From assembly GCA_023105745.1 (NCBI GenBank), contig JALGQZ010000020.1, forward strand, positions 1,353,501 through 1,417,500: 64,000 nucleotides of DNA, written 5' to 3'. The stretch's first letter is position 1. The number at the start of each line of letters is the position of its first letter. Below the pieces are notes generated by a model. The model saw only the letters and a program-made list of their open reading frames with translations, was not told where the DNA came from and ran no database searches. Of this stretch, positions 61,497-64,000 are shown one piece after another. This DNA comes from Austropuccinia psidii (lineage: Eukaryota; Basidiomycota; Pucciniomycetes; Pucciniales; Sphaerophragmiaceae). The translations under genes were made by a program, and so were the position numbers.

Positions 61497-62555
61497 TCAG
61501 CATTTCTTTGAGGCTTCTCTAAACTTAACAACCAAGGAATCTTCATAAGCAACTGCCTCCTTGGCCAAAGCAATAGTGTGTTCACCTGGAATAGCACTCT
61601 TCATAGCCTTATCAACAGACACCTCAGTCAAAGAATCCACTTCAGCAAATAGGGAGGTGACCACCTTCTTATTCACCTTCTTCTGATCAGTGAAGTTTCC
61701 AGTGATATTACAGCATTGATGGTTGTAAAAGATTGATTCAGGTTCTGGAGACATTGGTTCTCTAGAAGTGCTGGCCACAGGTGGTTTAATATTGGTGGAG
61801 GTGGAGGCAAGTGTGGATGGCCTGGTTGGGGATCTAATTGGAGGTTGAGGTGGCTGGGGAGGCCTGATCACTTCATGGGTGGTGGTACTGGCTTGGACTG
61901 GGGATAGTGAAGTGGATTGAATTCTTCTTTTTTGGATGGGGGTAGTCATTTCAAGTTCTTCTCCATCAAGCTCATCACTGCCTTCAGCATAAGTATCATT
62001 TTCATCTTGAACCACCAAATTTCTCTTCAATTTTCCAAGTCTTCCATCCTTTCTGGTGAGAAAAATAGGAACTTCTGGGGCTACTCCAATGGGGTTGCCT
62101 TGGGGGTGAATGGTTCCTCCAGTGTTGGCCCAAGAACTTCTGGTATTAGTCCATTGTTGAACACCTCTCATTCTGGATCCAGTCAGTGAAGCAGAAGAAA
62201 AGAAAACCACAGAAGTCAGTAACTCAGCAATTCCTTGATCATTAAGCTCACAATTGGAGTGGCCAGAGGTGGCATCAGAAGTTGGAGGTTCATCAACAGG
62301 AGCTTCCAACCCAAATCTTCCACCCTTCTTGATGCTGCTCCATAATCTTCTGGGATTGTCTAGGAAATTATGGTTGACCTGAGAGTAGTTTCTTTTCCCA
62401 AGGTTGCAGAGTTGGCACCTGGTGAGCCTAGCAGTAGTAGATTCAACACAAGGAACCCCCTTCTTCCAACAATTGATGCAGGGTGGGTCAATAACTCTAA
62501 CAGATTTAAAACAATTATAGGTTTTATTGATATAATAAATCTCTGTAGGGGCCAT
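61497..62555 (-). CDS. Antisense Zn2Cys6-like protein encoded inside the chromovirus
   Basis: An uninterrupted 352-codon frame on the strand opposite gag-pol, from an ATG at 62553-62555 (MAPTEIYYIN) to TGA at 61497-61499. Cysteines at residues 26, 29, 36, 47 and 50 fit C-x2-C-x6-C-x10-C-x2-C-x6-C, the fungal binuclear zinc cluster that binds DNA; the sixth position (residue 57) is Tyr here. After it come a WSSIKKGGRFG block, an acidic EGSDELDGEELE stretch next to a KKRRI basic patch, a Pro/Ser/Thr-rich linker and a helical C-terminus. It lies between the chromodomain end and the 3' LTR. It is the only long element ORF in the window without stops. I recall similar proteins in rust genomes, but no function. 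Role as an element-encoded or captured regulator is inference. Confidence 0.7.
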   Translation of the reverse strand: MAPTEIYYINKTYNCFKSVRVIDPPCINCWKKGVPCVESTTARLTRCQLCNLGKRNYSQVNHNFLDNPRRLWSSIKKGGRFGLEAPVDEPPTSDATSGHSNCELNDQGIAELLTSVVFFSSASLTGSRMRGVQQWTNTRSSWANTGGTIHPQGNPIGVAPEVPIFLTRKDGRLGKLKRNLVVQDENDTYAEGSDELDGEELEMTTPIQKRRIQSTSLSPVQASTTTHEVIRPPQPPQPPIRSPTRPSTLASTSTNIKPPVASTSREPMSPEPESIFYNHQCCNITGNFTDQKKVNKKVVTSLFAEVDSLTEVSVDKAMKSAIPGEHTIALAKEAVAYEDSLVVKFREASKKC

Positions 62556-62699
62556 ACTCTCTTCAGAAAGCTCCCTCAAGTTATCAAAGACACCAGCACC
62601 ATAAAGTACAGAAGGTGGAGAATCAGAGTGGTTGGAGTCACAAATGGAAGTCGGCTTTGAACTAATCTTCAGGCCAAGACCAAGCAAATCATGGAAAAA

Positions 62700-63627
62700 T
62701 CCAAGTCAGAAAGTCAAATATGGCAACTTGAACTTCAAGAAGGGAGTGAAGCACAAGAAAATATAAGAAATTGTCATAAAAAACTGTTTCACTGGCCAAA
62801 TTGGCCATTTTAAGGCATTTACGCACTTTTGCGCATTTTGCCCATAATGCCATCAAATCATCTTCAAATTATGTTAAAAGCCTTCAAAACATAAAAAACC
62901 CAAATAAAATAGTCAAATTGGTACATTTGTGAACTTTGCACATTTCTGGCTAATTCATGTCCAAACCTTCAAAAACTTCATTTCATTGAAAAAATCATCA
63001 AAATATGCCATTTCAGTCATTGGAATATTTGCACATTCTGCACATTTCTGGCTATTACTTCTTCAAAATCATGAAAACTTCCAAATCAGTCATCTCAATC
63101 AGGAAATCATCAAAATCTTCAATATCTTGCATTTTTCACATTTTTGCACATTATGCGCATTTTGGCCAAATCAGCCAAAAAACCCCCACAAAACAACAAA
63201 TGGGGAAAAATTTCAATGGATCCTTTAAAGGCCCAAAGGAAAGAAAAGGCCAAATTGGCTCAATCTCACAAATGAAGACAATTTATGCCATGGAAGTAAG
63301 TTCTTAGGACATAAACCTGAAATCACCATTTATCATGAGCCATGAGGACTCAAGAAAAATTGGGTGAAGAACACTGAAATAAGAAGAAGATGACAAAAAT
63401 AGAAGAAACAGATGAAAATGAAGAGAAATTTTCAAAGAAGGGAGGGGGAATTAGATTCAAGTCAAAGAAGAAGGACCTACAAGTTGTGAAGATGAAGGAG
63501 TTTGAGATTATGATTGATGAAAAAAAATTATGAGGGATGCAAATTGGGTAATTGAGGGGAAGAAAGTTTCAATTGACCTCATCAAGATTTTCTTACTCTT
63601 ATGGTGCTCAGAGCTCACCACTTTCAA
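62700..63627 (+). repeat. Region with repeated TTGCGCATTTTGGCC-type motifs before the PPT
   Basis: Degenerate copies of a G/C-containing motif (GCACATTNTGCGCATTTTGGC) lie near 62822, 62937, 63029 and 63143, separated by A-rich DNA. It keeps several frames open for about 100 codons but no domain is seen. Adjacent 63300-63600 is GAAGAA-rich. Confidence 0.55.
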
Positions 63628-63638
63628 AAGGGGGATAA
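63628..63638 (+). promoter_or_regulatory. Polypurine tract of the family B element
   Basis: AAGGGGGATAA directly ahead of the 3' LTR start TGTCACAG. Confidence 0.75.
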
Positions 63639-64000
63639 TGTCACAGCCATGGAGAAAGGCAGGGCCTTACCATTCATTACTAATGGAAAATCTTCCAACA
63701 CCTAATCAGAAAGGGGTTTCATGCAAGATTCACTGAATACAGTTTCAGACCTCAATACAGCTCAATAGAGGCAAAACCCAAATACAGGTGCAAACACCTG
63801 TATTGATTCAAATAACTGTATTTGACACACCAATACAGTTTCACATCTCAAATACAGGTTTTTCAATCATACAATCATGGTTTCTCAACACTCAAACTCC
63901 GGGCTGGCACTTTTTCACATATACCAGCCCCCTTTCACCCACCTGGGGGTTTTTCCCCCAGTTAATTAAAATATTGGATTTATTATTTAATATTATTTTA
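63639..64000 (+). repeat. 3' LTR, family B, truncated by the window end
   Basis: Aligns with the start of the 5' LTR at 52007, including the AATACAG cluster and the hairpin, with scattered substitutions and a few short indels. Confidence 0.93.

Larger units (their letters stand above)
52007..64000 (+). mobile_element. Ty3/Gypsy chromovirus (family B LTRs), interrupted, runs off the window
   Basis: 5' LTR 52007-52689; 3' LTR begins at 63639 and is cut by the window end. In between lie gag, pol with protease, reverse transcriptase, RNase H and integrase, a clear C-terminal chromodomain, then about 2.8 kb of non-pol DNA that includes an antisense gene, and a polypurine tract. A solo LTR of another family sits inside the integrase region (57676-59980). 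Gag is frameshifted and pol has eleven in-frame stops, so the copy is inactive. The gag and pol families closely resemble those I associate with rust fungi, especially Austropuccinia psidii. Confidence 0.93.

Overview
The window is an AT-rich, repeat-laden stretch of a fungal nuclear genome. It is most probably from a rust fungus (Basidiomycota, Pucciniales), and the retrotransposon protein families look most like those of the myrtle rust Austropuccinia psidii. That assignment rests on recognising the families, not on a database search. Host genes have short GT-AG introns of about 60-100 nt with TACTAA/CTAAC-type branch sites. Two host genes can be named: the 3' end of a mitochondrial complex III hinge subunit (QCR6-like, 1-209) and a complete SPF45/RBM17-like splicing factor with a G-patch and a U2AF-homology RRM (46960-50189). 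Almost everything else recognisable is transposable element.

Layout. 1-740 is a gene edge (QCR6 plus two weak candidates). 740-6325 is AT-rich with nothing assignable. 6326-8154 is a solo LTR of family A (TSD ATAAT). 8155-12012 is AT-rich. 12013-17225 is a CACTA (EnSpm-type) DNA transposon, 12036-17141, with CACTA termini and TSD TAA. It carries two convergent decayed genes and interrupts a tRNA-like (SINE-like) sequence. About 17320-18775 is an LTR of family C with a private tandem array. 20020-20375 is a 30-bp minisatellite. 24586-27351 is a family B LTR split by a solo A-related LTR (25220-27085, TSD GTATG). 30671-40727 is a full-length Ty3/Gypsy chromovirus-like element of family A with 1.8-kb LTRs and TSD GTAAG. 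40989-43780 is a hAT transposon remnant. 46730-50189 is the SPF45 gene. 52007 to the window end is a second Ty3/Gypsy chromovirus (family B LTRs). It is interrupted inside integrase by a solo family C LTR (57676-59980) and carries an antisense gene for a Zn2Cys6-like protein near its 3' LTR.

How the parts relate. The Gypsy elements encode Gag, aspartic protease, reverse transcriptase, RNase H, integrase and a C-terminal chromodomain, but both are inactivated. Their pol frames keep phase from end to end yet contain 6 and 11 in-frame stops, and several catalytic or metal-binding residues are changed. The CACTA element pairs a Tnp2-type transposase with a spliced companion gene of unknown function. 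The least expected features are the antisense Zn2Cys6-like gene in the second chromovirus, the long overlap of two open frames downstream of a clean intron in the first one, and the clustered AATACAG motifs with a conserved hairpin in the family B LTR.
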